Positions 19,815 to 27,477 of a DNA stretch of 64,000 nt are shown here, in pieces (position 1 is the first letter of the stretch; every line of letters begins with the position of its first letter). The stretch covers positions 815,901-879,900 of the forward strand of contig CAWHMS010000003.1 in NCBI GenBank assembly GCA_963830495.1, in the 5' to 3' direction. The translations under genes and the position numbers were made by a program. Under the pieces are notes generated by a model. It was given only the letters and a program-made list of their open reading frames with translations, did no database searches and was not told the origin of the DNA. The stretch comes from CAWHMS01 sp963830495 (GTDB taxonomy: Bacteria > Actinomycetota > Actinomycetes > Propionibacteriales > Nocardioidaceae).

Positions 19815-21854
19815 GTGGACTACCGGTTTGCCCTCTCGGAAACGCTGGCGGTGCTTCGCACCGTTGCCAGCGACTTCCGTCCTGCAGCGCTGGCCAACGC
19901 CTTTGGCCCGGAGAGCATGGTCATGACCGACCTCATCGTCAAGCATGACCTCGACATCGAGATCTTCAGCATCGACACGGGTCGACTCCCTGAAGAGACC
20001 CACGCGCTGGCACACAGCGTCCACCAGCGGTACGGATCCGTCATCACGATGATCAGCCCGGACGCCGACGAGGTCGCCGCCTGGACGGCTGAGCACGGCC
20101 AGAACGGCTTCTACGACGCGGTCGAGCTCCGACACGGTTGCTGCGGCGTGCGCAAGGTGACGCCGCTGCGTCGTATCCTGACCGACAAGCGCGCCTGGCT
20201 CACCGGACTGCGACGGCAGCAGGCGGCGACCCGTCGGGACCTGACGGTGAGCGCGTGGGACGAGGACTACGGCCTGCAGAAGTTCAACCCCATGCTCACG
20301 TGGACGACCGAGCAGGTGTGGGCCTACATTCACGACCACGCCGTGCCGTACAACGAGCTGTACGACCGCGGCTACACCAGCATCGGCTGCGCGCCGTGCA
20401 CTCGGGCAATCTCCCCCGGGGAGGACCTGCGGGCGGGCCGGTGGTGGTGGGAGATGGGGTCGGTGAAGGAGTGTGGTGTGAACTTCGATCCCGAGACCGG
20501 CCGGATGCAACGGACGACGGCCGTGGCGGCGGGCCCCAGGACCAGTTCCACCGACGACGTCGACCACGTCGGCCAGGGCGACCACGTCGATCAAGGTCGA
20601 CTCGCCACACAGCTGCGCACTGCGGCTTCGACGAACGAGGGAAGGAAAGCCATGCGGGTGCTCATTCTTGGTGGGGACGGTTTCTGTGGCTGGCCCACTG
20701 CGCTGCACCTCTCCGCGCAGGGTCACGAGGTGGCGATCGTGGACAACCTGTCCCGCCGCAAGATCGACATCGAGCTTGAAGTCTCGTCGCTGACGCCGAT
20801 CCGGCCGATGGGTGAGCGGCTGCGCGCCTGGAAGGAGGTCGCCGGCAAGAGCATCGCCTTCCACGACATCGATGTGGCCGTCAACTACCAGCGGCTGCTC
20901 GACCTGCTCGTCGACTGGCAGCCGGACTCGCTAGTCCACTTCGCCGAGCAGCGCGCCGCGCCGTACTCCATGAAGAGCAGCAGGCACAAGCGTTACACGG
21001 TGGACAACAACCTCAACGCCACCAACAACGTCCTGGCGGCAGTCGTCGAGAGCGGCCTCGACATCCACGTGGCCCACCTCGGCACGATGGGCGTCTACGG
21101 CTACGGGACCGCGGGCATGCGCATCCCCGAGGGCTACCTGCAGATCAAGGTGGCGACCGGCGAGGGCAACCTGGTCGATCAGGAGATCCTCTACCCGGCG
21201 AACCCCGGCAGCATCTATCACCTGACCAAGACCCAGGACCAGTTGCTCTTCGCGTACTACAACAAGAACGACCACGTCCGGGTCACGGACCTCCACCAGG
21301 GCATCGTCTGGGGTACGCAGACCAAGGAAACCCGCCTGGACGAGCGGCTGATCAACAGGTTCGACTACGACGGCGACTACGGCACCGTCCTCAACCGATT
21401 CCTGATGCAGGCCGCGATCGAATACCCGCTGACCGTTCACGGCACCGGTGGGCAGACCCGGGCCTTCATCCATATCCAGGACACCGTCCAGTGCATCCAG
21501 TTGGCCCTGGAGAACCCACCCGAGCGCAGCGACCGGGTACAGATCTTCAACCAGATGACAGAGACCCACCGGCTCCGCGACCTGGCCAAGATGATCTCGG
21601 ACCGCACCGGCGCGAGGATCGCGAACCTGCCGAACCCTCGCAACGAGGCAGAGGAGAACGACCTGCACGTCACCAACGACCGGTTCCTCCACCTCGGCCT
21701 CACGCCGATCACCCTGAGCGAGGGACTGATGGAGGAGGTCACCTCGATCACCAAGAAGTACGCCGACCGGTGCGACCGGTCCAAGATTCCGTGCGTCTCG
21801 GTGTGGAGCACTGACGCCGAGGCAGCCAAGGCGGGTCCTGTCGATCCGGTCTGA
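19815..21854 (+). CDS. APS reductase / UDP-sulfoquinovose synthase continuous reading frame
   Basis: One open frame of 679 codons joins two sulfur enzymes. Residues 1-230 are a sulfonucleotide reductase with the [4Fe-4S] cysteines C109-C110 and C192/C195 (GCAPCTRAI) and the catalytic Cys220 in KECGVN, which marks the APS-type enzyme (APS to sulfite). Residues 280-679 are a UDP-sulfoquinovose synthase, which adds sulfite to UDP-glucose. Between them is a polar 45-residue linker with a small tandem repeat, and no stop codon. The GTG start has AAGGGAG 8 nt upstream. A second start at codon 280 could also give free synthase. Product of one half is substrate of the other. Confidence 0.85.
   Translation: MDYRFALSETLAVLRTVASDFRPAALANAFGPESMVMTDLIVKHDLDIEIFSIDTGRLPEETHALAHSVHQRYGSVITMISPDADEVAAWTAEHGQNGFYDAVELRHGCCGVRKVTPLRRILTDKRAWLTGLRRQQAATRRDLTVSAWDEDYGLQKFNPMLTWTTEQVWAYIHDHAVPYNELYDRGYTSIGCAPCTRAISPGEDLRAGRWWWEMGSVKECGVNFDPETGRMQRTTAVAAGPRTSSTDDVDHVGQGDHVDQGRLATQLRTAASTNEGRKAMRVLILGGDGFCGWPTALHLSAQGHEVAIVDNLSRRKIDIELEVSSLTPIRPMGERLRAWKEVAGKSIAFHDIDVAVNYQRLLDLLVDWQPDSLVHFAEQRAAPYSMKSSRHKRYTVDNNLNATNNVLAAVVESGLDIHVAHLGTMGVYGYGTAGMRIPEGYLQIKVATGEGNLVDQEILYPANPGSIYHLTKTQDQLLFAYYNKNDHVRVTDLHQGIVWGTQTKETRLDERLINRFDYDGDYGTVLNRFLMQAAIEYPLTVHGTGGQTRAFIHIQDTVQCIQLALENPPERSDRVQIFNQMTETHRLRDLAKMISDRTGARIANLPNPRNEAEENDLHVTNDRFLHLGLTPITLSEGLMEEVTSITKKYADRCDRSKIPCVSVWSTDAEAAKAGPVDPV
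20561..20596 (+). repeat. Imperfect 18-bp tandem repeat in the cysH-sqdB linker
   Basis: CGACCACGTCGGCCAGGG is followed directly by CGACCACGTCGATCAAGG. The repeat encodes the acidic, glycine-containing DHVGQGDHVDQG part of the linker between the two enzyme domains. It looks like local duplication that lengthened the linker. Confidence 0.7.
20652..21854 (+). CDS. sqdB: UDP-sulfoquinovose synthase domain with its own possible start
   Basis: Translation could also begin at this ATG, which is preceded by GAGGGAAGGAAAGCC, a strong ribosome site. The 400-residue product is an extended short-chain dehydrogenase very close to plant SQD1: NAD motif GGDGFCGW, the SLTPI segment, SEQ-like FAEQRAAPYSM, catalytic Thr145 in GTMGVYG, and Tyr189/Lys193 in YHLTK. 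SQD1 converts UDP-glucose and sulfite to UDP-sulfoquinovose, the donor for sulfolipids and for archaeal S-layer glycans. No SqdX-type transferase is recognised nearby, but several uncharacterised glycosyltransferases are. Confidence 0.85.
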   Translation: MRVLILGGDGFCGWPTALHLSAQGHEVAIVDNLSRRKIDIELEVSSLTPIRPMGERLRAWKEVAGKSIAFHDIDVAVNYQRLLDLLVDWQPDSLVHFAEQRAAPYSMKSSRHKRYTVDNNLNATNNVLAAVVESGLDIHVAHLGTMGVYGYGTAGMRIPEGYLQIKVATGEGNLVDQEILYPANPGSIYHLTKTQDQLLFAYYNKNDHVRVTDLHQGIVWGTQTKETRLDERLINRFDYDGDYGTVLNRFLMQAAIEYPLTVHGTGGQTRAFIHIQDTVQCIQLALENPPERSDRVQIFNQMTETHRLRDLAKMISDRTGARIANLPNPRNEAEENDLHVTNDRFLHLGLTPITLSEGLMEEVTSITKKYADRCDRSKIPCVSVWSTDAEAAKAGPVDPV

Positions 21855-21857
21855 CCC

Positions 21858-22610
21858 GTGCCAGATCTCCGCCCGCAGGCCCCCGCCCCGGCCGACCCTC
21901 CCGACCCGGCCGGTGTCGTGTCGTGGGCGGCCATGCGTCGCTACTTTCCCGGGCTCAGGATGGGTGTCTACCTTCGGCCGCTACCGGAGCACGACCTCGT
22001 CTATGTCAAGAACCCCAAGGCCGGCTGTTCCACGATCTTGGTGTGGCTCGACCGTATCCACACCGGCGACCACGAGTTCACGTTCTCCAACGTCCACAAG
22101 GAGCATCGGCTGCCGACTGTCCGTGAGGTCGGCCGCCCGGTCGTGGTGCGGATGATGTCGGGAGCGGCGTACCGCTTCTCGTTCGTGCGCAACCCGTTGC
22201 GGCGCTTCGAGTCGGTCTACTGGGACAAGATGGTCCACGACCTGCGGTGGCGTCCCAACATCCCTGCTGCCCTGGGGGTGGCAGTTGAGCCGGACACCGT
22301 CGTCTCCTTCGAGCAGTTCCTCGCCGCCGTAGAACTGCAGGACCCGGTCAGTGACATGAACCCCCACTGGCGCCCGCAGCACGTCAACCTGATGCATCCG
22401 CTGGTCAGCTACGACCGCATCGGGCGGCTGGAGAGCTTCGAGTCCGACCTGGAGCGCATCCGCGCCGAGGCGGGACTTCCGAGCGTGCCCCTGGAGGTGC
22501 GCAACACCTCGAAGCGAGCCAGCAGCCACAGCGTGTACGACGGTCGGCCGGACCTGGTTCGCAGGGTCGAGCAGATCTACGCCAAGGACTTCGAGGTCTA
22601 CGGCTACTGA
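21858..22610 (+). CDS. Sulfotransferase (carbohydrate sulfotransferase-like)
   Basis: A 250-residue PAPS-dependent sulfotransferase. The 5'-phosphosulfate loop is KNPKAGCSTI (about residues 51-60) and the 3'-phosphate motif is FVRNPLRRFESVYWDK (about 109-124), as in the Golgi-type sulfotransferase-2 family that sulfates sugars. It starts 3 bp after the cysH-sqdB stop, so it is in the same operon. An in-frame ATG at codon 26 is an alternative start. Together they suggest a glycan bearing both sulfonate and sulfate groups. Its last bases overlap the convergent glycosyltransferase by 7 bp. Confidence 0.85.
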   Translation: MPDLRPQAPAPADPPDPAGVVSWAAMRRYFPGLRMGVYLRPLPEHDLVYVKNPKAGCSTILVWLDRIHTGDHEFTFSNVHKEHRLPTVREVGRPVVVRMMSGAAYRFSFVRNPLRRFESVYWDKMVHDLRWRPNIPAALGVAVEPDTVVSFEQFLAAVELQDPVSDMNPHWRPQHVNLMHPLVSYDRIGRLESFESDLERIRAEAGLPSVPLEVRNTSKRASSHSVYDGRPDLVRRVEQIYAKDFEVYGY

Positions 22611-23377
22611 GCCGGCTCGGCCTTCGGTTCTTCCGACGACGCGAGGCCGCGGACCCGGTCGATCGCCATCTCGGGGAGAGAGCGAACCAGGGACTTGTGG
22701 GTGCCGCTCTCAACCATCAACGAGGAGTCCCGCCGCCGCTTGAAGATGATCGTGTCCGGCACGATCACGTGCCGCCAGTCGCGGGCCATCGTCTCAATGC
22801 CGAACTGCCAGTCCTCGCGCGACAAGCCGTGGGCGATGTCCCGGCGCCCGTACGGCACCTCGAGGTGCGCCTCGCGAGGCGTGAGGCACAGCGTGTCGTA
22901 GCAGTTGCGCACGTACAGAAAGTACGGCGTGAAGAGCGGTGAGTCCTGGCTGACGTTGTGGTTCAGCTGGGTGCCACCGTCGAAGATCAGGTTCACTTCC
23001 GGATGCGCGATCACGCGTTCTCCCCGCTCCGCGGCCGCCCTGAGCGTGGCCGCGCCCTCGACGAGCCAGTTCTCACTGAAGAGGTCATCGGCGTCGAGGA
23101 ACGCGATCCAGCGCCCGGCGGCGCGGGGCACGAGCGCGTTGCGAACCAGGCCCGGGTCGCCCTCGTGCACGTCCCACGTCTGCCAATGGCTCAGATCCGA
23201 CTGGTTGAAGTACTCCGTCGTCGCCTCACTCGCGTTGTCGAGCGCGACGACGGTCTGAACCGAGAAGCCGGCCGAGCGGGCAGCCTCGACCGCTGCATCG
23301 GCCGACGTCATCGTGGGCCCGCAGACGAGGGTCTCGTTGTGCGCGGTCACGAACACCGTCAGGTCCGTGCTGGTCAT
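22604..23377 (-). CDS. Family 2-type glycosyltransferase (copy 1 of a duplicated pair)
   Basis: A 257-residue GT-A protein: LTVFVTAHNETLVCGPTM at the N-terminus, a LDNASEATTEYF loop, the metal-binding FLDADDLFSENWLVEG motif (about residues 94-109), and a conserved SREDWQFGIETMARDWRHVI acceptor-site helix. It is clearly paralogous along its whole length to the gene at 26728-27477. Its ATG overlaps the stop of the upstream GT-B-like gene (ATGA), so the two are coupled. The donor and acceptor are unknown. Confidence 0.82.
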   Translation of the reverse strand: MTSTDLTVFVTAHNETLVCGPTMTSADAAVEAARSAGFSVQTVVALDNASEATTEYFNQSDLSHWQTWDVHEGDPGLVRNALVPRAAGRWIAFLDADDLFSENWLVEGAATLRAAAERGERVIAHPEVNLIFDGGTQLNHNVSQDSPLFTPYFLYVRNCYDTLCLTPREAHLEVPYGRRDIAHGLSREDWQFGIETMARDWRHVIVPDTIIFKRRRDSSLMVESGTHKSLVRSLPEMAIDRVRGLASSEEPKAEPAQ

Positions 23378-24492
23378 CGAGAATCAACTCCTCGGTCGCG
23401 GAGAAGCAGCAACTCAGCCAGGTGTCTCGCAGACCCGTCAGAGGCGGCGGATTCCCCCAGCGGGCCGCCTCCGGGTCTCACGACGCTGGGGAGCTCCGGA
23501 TCGAGCGGCGGGCCGAAGACGTGCAGCTTCTCGCGCGCCTTGCCGGTCATCCTGTAGGTCTCGGCCAGCTCCCGGGCGAGGTCTTCGTCGTCGGTGATCA
23601 CACCCGCGACCTCGTCGAAGGTGCGGTAGAAGTAGCGCATGCTCCAGTCGTCGCGGGCTCGCGTCGCGGTCTCCCCGGTGCCGAGGAAGCACAGGAAGAT
23701 CCGCTCGGAGGCGGCCAGCGCCCGGCCATACGTGGTGAGGGAGTCGTAGAACATCCGCGAGCCCACGTTGACGATGGCGTCGCCGTGGAACGAGCGCAGG
23801 AGCACGACCAGCGCGGTCCGGGCATCCTCCGGCTCCAGGGTGTCCACGATCCGGCCGAACTCGATCTCGCGCACGCCAGACGGAAACTGGTCGACCCGGC
23901 CTCTCGCGCTCGTGCTGGTGTAGACCACGACGATCTCGTCGGGGTCGACGTGGGCCGCAACGGCCTCGACGATGTGCTCCTCCATCCGAGGTCGCCCGCG
24001 GCGCCGAGCCGGGCTAACCACGACCACCAAACGAGCACGGCGGAAGCCGGCCGCTTCCTGGGCACTGTGGACCGCACCGATCTGGTTGGTGACGATGCGG
24101 CGGGTGAAGGGGATCATGCGTGGCTGGGTCAGCTCTCGCCGTGCCTGACCGATCAGTGGCTCGATCTCGACGGCCTTCGCGAACATCTCACCCAGCGTGC
24201 CGGTGCGGAATCTCCGCTGGAGATCGCTGCGCCGCTCGCCGAGCAGCTCCAGCACCTGTTGAGGGGCCAGACCCAGAACCGGCGCCAGCTCCGAAATACC
24301 CGGGGCCAGCGCCTGCCCGGGGGGCGTGGTCGCCATCGACACCTCGGGCGCGCCGTCGGGCCGCGATGCGGCCGTAGCTGTCACTTCCTGAGGCGCCTCA
24401 GGCGGGGGATGCCCCCGGCGTACCAGTCGGCTGCGCAGCCGACCCGCACGGGTACGCAGCCTCCGGTACAACTCAGGCTGCCGGTGCGTCAC
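23374..24492 (-). CDS. GT-B-like glycosyltransferase lacking most of its C-terminal domain (copy 1)
   Basis: A 372-residue paralogue of the gene at 27474-29327. The shared part runs from the SDLQRRFRTGTLGEMFAKA helix through the FHGDAIVNVGSRMFYDSL and TYGRALAASERIF segments to the interdomain HVFGPPLDPELP. There the long copy continues for about 190 residues into the nucleotide-sugar domain, but this copy jumps to a short end resembling the last helix (RHLAELLLLRDRG). The frame is intact, so this looks like an internal deletion rather than a frameshift. It probably cannot bind a sugar donor by itself and may be regulatory or act with the coupled GT2. Confidence 0.75.
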   Translation of the reverse strand: MTHRQPELYRRLRTRAGRLRSRLVRRGHPPPEAPQEVTATAASRPDGAPEVSMATTPPGQALAPGISELAPVLGLAPQQVLELLGERRSDLQRRFRTGTLGEMFAKAVEIEPLIGQARRELTQPRMIPFTRRIVTNQIGAVHSAQEAAGFRRARLVVVVSPARRRGRPRMEEHIVEAVAAHVDPDEIVVVYTSTSARGRVDQFPSGVREIEFGRIVDTLEPEDARTALVVLLRSFHGDAIVNVGSRMFYDSLTTYGRALAASERIFLCFLGTGETATRARDDWSMRYFYRTFDEVAGVITDDEDLARELAETYRMTGKAREKLHVFGPPLDPELPSVVRPGGGPLGESAASDGSARHLAELLLLRDRGVDSR

Positions 24493-24523
24493 TGGTCATC
24501 CCCTCCGCAGGCTTCGTCGGTGG

Positions 24524-25444
24524 TCACGCTCGCTGGGCGCTGAACCACTCCCAGGTCTGCCGCAGGCCGTCCTCCAAGCTCGTGGTCGGGGCGAAGCCGA
24601 AGGCCTGCCGAGCCTTCGCGATGTCACACCAGGTGTCCCGCACCTCTCCGGCGCGGAAGTCCTGGTACACGACATCGAGCTCATGCCCGGTCACGGTGCG
24701 CATCAGCTCCAGCAGTTGGTTGACCGAGGTCGGCGCGCCGCTCCCCAGCTGATAGGCACCTTGGGCCGGGCTCTCGGCGGCGGTCCAGATCGCCGCGACG
24801 AGGTCGCCGACGTAGAGGAAGTCGCGCGTCTGGGTGCCGTCGCCGTAGACCACCAGCTTCTCCCCCGCGAGTAGCTGCTTGAAGAAGTGGGCGACCACCG
24901 AGCCCTTGTGGAACGAGCGCGGCCCGTAGATGTTGGAGAAACGCAGCGCACAGCTGCTCATCCCGTACGAGCTTGCGAAGGCGCTCAGATAGCCCTCGAG
25001 CATCAGCTTGGAGGCGCCGTACGGCGACGTCGGCTGGGGTGCCAGCTGCTCGTGCACCGGTGGCTGGACGTCCCCCAGGATCGCCCCACCGGTGGAGGCA
25101 GCGACGATGCGGGTGATGCCGAGCTCACGACAGAGCTCGAGCAGGTTGAAGCTGCCGACGACGTTCGACGCGAAGTTGTGCGCCGGGTCGGCAATGCTCT
25201 CGATGACGCGGGTGTCGGCGGCCAGGTGAACCACCACATCCTGGCCCTCCAGTGCCGAGCGCAGCTCGTCACGGTTGCGTAGGTCGCCTGCGATGAACCG
25301 CAGCGAGGCGAGGTCGAGATGCGCACGGTCGCCCAGGGACTCGTTGTCGATCACGGTGACAGCGAGGTCGCCCCGCTGGGTCAGGTAACGGGCCAGGTGC
25401 CGGCCAATGAATCCTGCGCCACCGGTGATCAGCACATTCGTCAC
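24524..25444 (-). CDS. NAD-dependent sugar epimerase/dehydratase (GalE-like extended SDR)
   Basis: A 306-residue nucleotide-sugar SDR. The NAD motif GGAGFIG is at residues 8-14, the catalytic Ser/Thr segment is AASTGGAILG, and the catalytic pair is in SPYGASKLMLEGY. RFSNIYGPRS and YGDGTQTRDFLYVGD are typical of UDP-glucose 4-epimerases and related dehydratases. The GTG at 25444 with GAGGA 5 nt upstream gives the standard N-terminus; the longer upstream frame is spurious. It lies between the two glycosyltransferase pairs and probably supplies one of their sugar donors. Confidence 0.88.
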   Translation of the reverse strand: MTNVLITGGAGFIGRHLARYLTQRGDLAVTVIDNESLGDRAHLDLASLRFIAGDLRNRDELRSALEGQDVVVHLAADTRVIESIADPAHNFASNVVGSFNLLELCRELGITRIVAASTGGAILGDVQPPVHEQLAPQPTSPYGASKLMLEGYLSAFASSYGMSSCALRFSNIYGPRSFHKGSVVAHFFKQLLAGEKLVVYGDGTQTRDFLYVGDLVAAIWTAAESPAQGAYQLGSGAPTSVNQLLELMRTVTGHELDVVYQDFRAGEVRDTWCDIAKARQAFGFAPTTSLEDGLRQTWEWFSAQRA

Positions 25445-25630
25445 GGCGTCCTCGCGATCTCGGCTGAATGACGCGCCCAACCTATCCTGCCGGCGAGACC
25501 GCACCGAGCAGCCCTGTCCGCCTGCCGGCGCGCAGCGCCGGGAGTGTCCGCTCACCGGGCGGCACCGACGTGAGAAGGTTGGCCCGAGACACCGCTTCGC
25601 CGCCTTCTGTCCTTGACGAAAGCATCGCCC

Positions 25631-26719
25631 GTGGCACCTGTCAGCACTCCGCCGGCCGATCCGCCGGATCTTGTCCTGCACATCGGTTCAGGCAAGACCG
25701 GTACGTCGTCGATCCAGGCCTTCATGCACCGGAACCGGTCTCGGATGGCCGATCTCGGCCTCCTGTACCCGCGGACGCCCGGCCGGAGCCGGCACACCAG
25801 ACTCAGCCTCTTCATCCAGGCCGACGACGCGCTCGCCGGCATCCCTACCTGGCATCGGCAGCAGCAGTCCGACCCGGCGAAGTTCCGGCAGACCTTCCGG
25901 CGCCGGCTGTTCAGGGAGATCAACCAGTCCGGACTGCCCCGCCTGCTGCTGTCCGACGAGGCCCTCTACGGCTCCAAGGACGATGCGCTGGGTCGGCTGC
26001 GGCGGTTCACAGATCGGATCGCCGGCAGCCTCCGAGTAGTCGTCTACCTGCGCCGACAGGATGACCATCTGGTGAGTCGATACCAGCAGGTGGTGAAGAC
26101 CGGGGAGATCAGGCGGCTGGACGAGCGGCTCCGGCAATTGGATCTGACGAAGACGTACGACTACTACGCCCGGCTGCACACGTGGGAGCGGCTGCTGCAG
26201 CCCGACGAGTTCGTCGTACGCCGCTTCGAGCGCGATCGCTTCCGGAACGGGTCGCTCTTCCAGGACTTCCTGGACGCTGCCGGCATCGATGCTCAGGTCG
26301 AGGATCTCGAGCAGATCCAGAACCGTAACGAGAGCCTCGACGCCGAGAGTGTGGAGTTCCTCCGACTGTTGAACCTCTGCCGGGTCGAGAACGAGGGCGC
26401 CAAGCCGGGGCTGATCGACAACCGGGAGCTGGTCAGGCAGCTGTCCGATGCCGGCAACGGCCCGGTCCTGACGCTACCGACACAGGTGCTCGACGACTTC
26501 ATGTCGAAGTGGGAGGAGGGCAACCGGGCCTTGGCCCGGCGCTGGTTCGGCGACCCCGATGGCGAGCTCTTCCAGGCGCCCCGCAAGTCCCGACACACGA
26601 CGACCGATCAGGTCTTCGACCCGGCTCGGCTCGACCACTTCCTCACCCTGGTTGAGCTCCCCGAGCCGCTGCACGCTCCGCTGCGCGTGCTCGCCGAACG
26701 AGCAGCCAAGGACCGCTGA
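25631..26719 (+). CDS. Sulfotransferase-family protein
   Basis: A protein of about 362 residues. It begins with a P-loop-like LHIGSGKTGTSSIQAFM (about residues 15-31), the 5'-phosphosulfate loop typical of bacterial sulfotransferase-3 type proteins, followed by VVVYLRRQDDHLVSRYQQ, the equivalent of the 3'-phosphate motif. The family adds sulfate to sugars or lipids, though for many members the acceptor is unknown. The start is uncertain: GTG at 25631 or TTG at 25613, both without a clear ribosome site. It is divergent from the epimerase and ends 8 bp before the convergent GT2 copy 2. Confidence 0.75.
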   Translation: MAPVSTPPADPPDLVLHIGSGKTGTSSIQAFMHRNRSRMADLGLLYPRTPGRSRHTRLSLFIQADDALAGIPTWHRQQQSDPAKFRQTFRRRLFREINQSGLPRLLLSDEALYGSKDDALGRLRRFTDRIAGSLRVVVYLRRQDDHLVSRYQQVVKTGEIRRLDERLRQLDLTKTYDYYARLHTWERLLQPDEFVVRRFERDRFRNGSLFQDFLDAAGIDAQVEDLEQIQNRNESLDAESVEFLRLLNLCRVENEGAKPGLIDNRELVRQLSDAGNGPVLTLPTQVLDDFMSKWEEGNRALARRWFGDPDGELFQAPRKSRHTTTDQVFDPARLDHFLTLVELPEPLHAPLRVLAERAAKDR

Positions 26720-26727
26720 GTCGCCGG

Positions 26728-27477
26728 CTACCGGCGGGTGCTGCCCAGGTCGCGGATCTGGTCGATGGCCATCGCCGGCAGCGTCCGTACCACCGACTTT
26801 CGGAGATTGCTCTCGGTCACGAGGGAGACGTCCCGACGGCGCTTGAAGATGATCGAGTCGGGCACCACGAGATGCCGCCAGCCGGCGGCAAGGCTCTCGA
26901 TGGTGAACTGGAAGTCCTGGTACGACAGGCCGTTGGCGACGTCGCGTGTGACGTACGGCAGCTCCAGGTGCGCCTCTCGCGGCGCCATGCACAGCGAGTC
27001 GTAGTAGTGCCGAAAGTAGAGGTACAGCGGCGTGAACAGCCGCGAGTCCTGATCGATGTTGAGAAGCACGGTCCGCTGCCCGTCGAAGACCACGTTGAGC
27101 TCCGGGTGCGCGATGGCGGTGGCGCCACCCTCCGCCGCCGTCTCCAGGGCAGCGATGCCCGCGGCCAGCCAGTTCTCGCTGAAGAGGTCGTCGGCATCGA
27201 GGAACGCGATGTAGCGACCGTCGCACTCCGGGACGAGGGCGTTGCGGGCCCGGCCGAGCTCGCGCTCCTGGAGCACCCGACGCTCCCAGTGGTCGAAGCG
27301 CGGCTGCTGGAAGTACATCGAGGTCGCCTCCGTCGGGGCGTCCAGCCCGACAATGGTCTGGACCGTGAACCCGCGGGCACGAGCCGCCGCGACGGCAAGG
27401 TCGGCTGAGTGCATCGTCGGACCGCAGACAGAAGTCTCGTCGTGGGCGGTCACGATCAAGGTCAGGTCGGTGCTCAC
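26728..27477 (-). CDS. Family 2-type glycosyltransferase (copy 2 of a duplicated pair)
   Basis: A 249-residue GT-A protein that matches the gene at 22604-23377 throughout: LTLIVTAHDETSVCGPTM, FLDADDLFSENWLAAG and SYQDFQFTIESLAAGWRHLV, ending with the same KRRRD motif. The GTG start overlaps the stop of the upstream GT-B-like gene (GTGA). The much longer upstream frame only overlaps that gene. Duplication of the glycosyltransferase pair gives two enzymes that may act on related acceptors or at successive steps. Confidence 0.82.
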   Translation of the reverse strand: MSTDLTLIVTAHDETSVCGPTMHSADLAVAAARARGFTVQTIVGLDAPTEATSMYFQQPRFDHWERRVLQERELGRARNALVPECDGRYIAFLDADDLFSENWLAAGIAALETAAEGGATAIAHPELNVVFDGQRTVLLNIDQDSRLFTPLYLYFRHYYDSLCMAPREAHLELPYVTRDVANGLSYQDFQFTIESLAAGWRHLVVPDSIIFKRRRDVSLVTESNLRKSVVRTLPAMAIDQIRDLGSTRR

